NCBI GenBank assembly: GCA_009773375.1
Contig: WRPH01000014.1
Coordinates: 1 to 64,000 of the forward strand
DNA: 64,000 bases
Direction of reading: 5' to 3'
Source of the DNA: Paracoccaceae bacterium
GTDB taxonomy: Bacteria > Pseudomonadota > Alphaproteobacteria > Rhodobacterales > Rhodobacteraceae
In this document: in pieces, positions 63,733-64,000 of the stretch
How the letters are laid out: the number at the start of each line of letters is the position of its first letter
Numbering within the stretch: the first letter of the stretch is position 1
Translations under genes and position numbers: made by a program
Notes under the pieces: generated by a model
The model's database searches: none
The model's input: only the letters and a program-made list of their open reading frames with translations
What the model was told of the DNA's origin: nothing

Positions 63733-64000
63733 AATACGCCAACCTCGCCTTGCTGATCCTGTTCCCCGTCGCGTGGTTCGCCCCCCTGCTGCGCGCCGCC
63801 CTGCTGCCGATTTTCGGCATGGACGAAATCTCGGTGATCACCGGGCTGCAATCACTCTGGGCCTCTGACCCGGCCTTGGCACTGCTGGTGACGTTCTTCG
63901 CCATCTTCGCGCCCTTTGCCAAAACCCTTGGCCTTGCGCTAATCCACTTCGGTCTGCTGTCGCGCCAGACCCTGCCCGCGCTGCACCTGATCGGCAAACT
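63729..64000 (+). CDS. Paraquat-inducible protein A-like membrane protein (partial)
   Basis: The first 90 residues of a protein starting at GTG 63729 (VKYANLALLILFPVAWFAPL), overlapping the DUF1275 stop by 4 bases and cut by the right edge. The segments FGMDEISVITGLQSLW and LLVTFFAIFAPFAKTLGLAL match my recollection of PqiA-domain proteins, which work with MCE/Mla-like lipid systems. That fits the mla genes just upstream. Confidence 0.78.
   Translation, partial: MKYANLALLILFPVAWFAPLLRAALLPIFGMDEISVITGLQSLWASDPALALLVTFFAIFAPFAKTLGLALIHFGLLSRQTLPALHLIGK

Overview
The window looks like chromosome from an alphaproteobacterium of the Rhodobacteraceae/Paracoccaceae type. It is GC-rich, genes are densely packed with many ATGA or GTGA start/stop overlaps, and the edges carry familiar housekeeping genes: efp, a tolC/pcm-like pair, alr-mlaE-mlaF, a YoaK-type membrane protein and the start of a pqiA-like gene. 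I see no rRNA, tRNA, CRISPR array, phage or intact insertion sequence. The interior is accessory catabolic DNA.

Layout. 1-5.0 kb: efp, a small conserved protein, a PopZ-like protein, tolC, a pcm-like methyltransferase. 5.1-16.1 kb: a divergent pair of operons for CoA-dependent aerobic breakdown of 2-aminobenzoate (anthranilate). These encode a ligase, a two-domain 2-aminobenzoyl-CoA monooxygenase/reductase, beta-oxidation enzymes, a MarR regulator and a kynureninase-like PLP enzyme. 16.2-19.9 kb: an AraC regulator, an SDR and a StyA/StyB-type two-component flavin monooxygenase, resembling indole-oxidation (iif) loci. 19.9-23.8 kb: a SulP transporter, a winged-helix regulator and a RutA-like flavin monooxygenase with its own reductase. 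24.0-30.5 kb: an operon with a cyclase-family (isatin-hydrolase-like) hydrolase, an FAD oxidoreductase, a MarR regulator and indolepyruvate oxidoreductase-like IorA/IorB. 30.6-37.4 kb: a second FAD oxidoreductase interrupted by an in-frame TAG, then a complete Dpp/Opp-type ABC importer.

37.3-55.5 kb is a sugar regulon: a CUT1 ABC importer, two RbsD/FucU mutarotases, a ribokinase-like and an FGGY kinase, a creatininase-family protein, an M42 peptidase-like/BtpA-like pair (as in E. coli sgcX/sgcQ), an aldose dehydrogenase, a class-I GATase hydrolase, a D-lyxose-isomerase-like protein, an M3 peptidase, a GntR/FadR regulator and a TIM-barrel isomerase. The palindrome CTAACATGTTAG, or a close variant, occurs in all three of its divergent promoter regions. 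55.9-58.7 kb has a P1B-4 metal ATPase and an L-fucose-dehydrogenase-like SDR. 58.9-64 kb is alr, mlaE, mlaF and membrane proteins.

How the parts may fit. The most interesting reading is an indole/isatin-to-2-aminobenzoyl-CoA funnel. The StyAB-like enzyme would oxidise indole, the cyclase-family enzyme would open isatin to isatinate (an aryl 2-oxoacid), and IorAB would decarboxylate it oxidatively to 2-aminobenzoyl-CoA. That is the substrate of the monooxygenase/reductase encoded 11-20 kb away. A palindrome upstream of the monooxygenase/reductase (TTCAAGCTTGAA core) recurs with one mismatch upstream of the iif-like operon, which suggests shared control. Two dispersed intergenic repeat families punctuate the operon ends.
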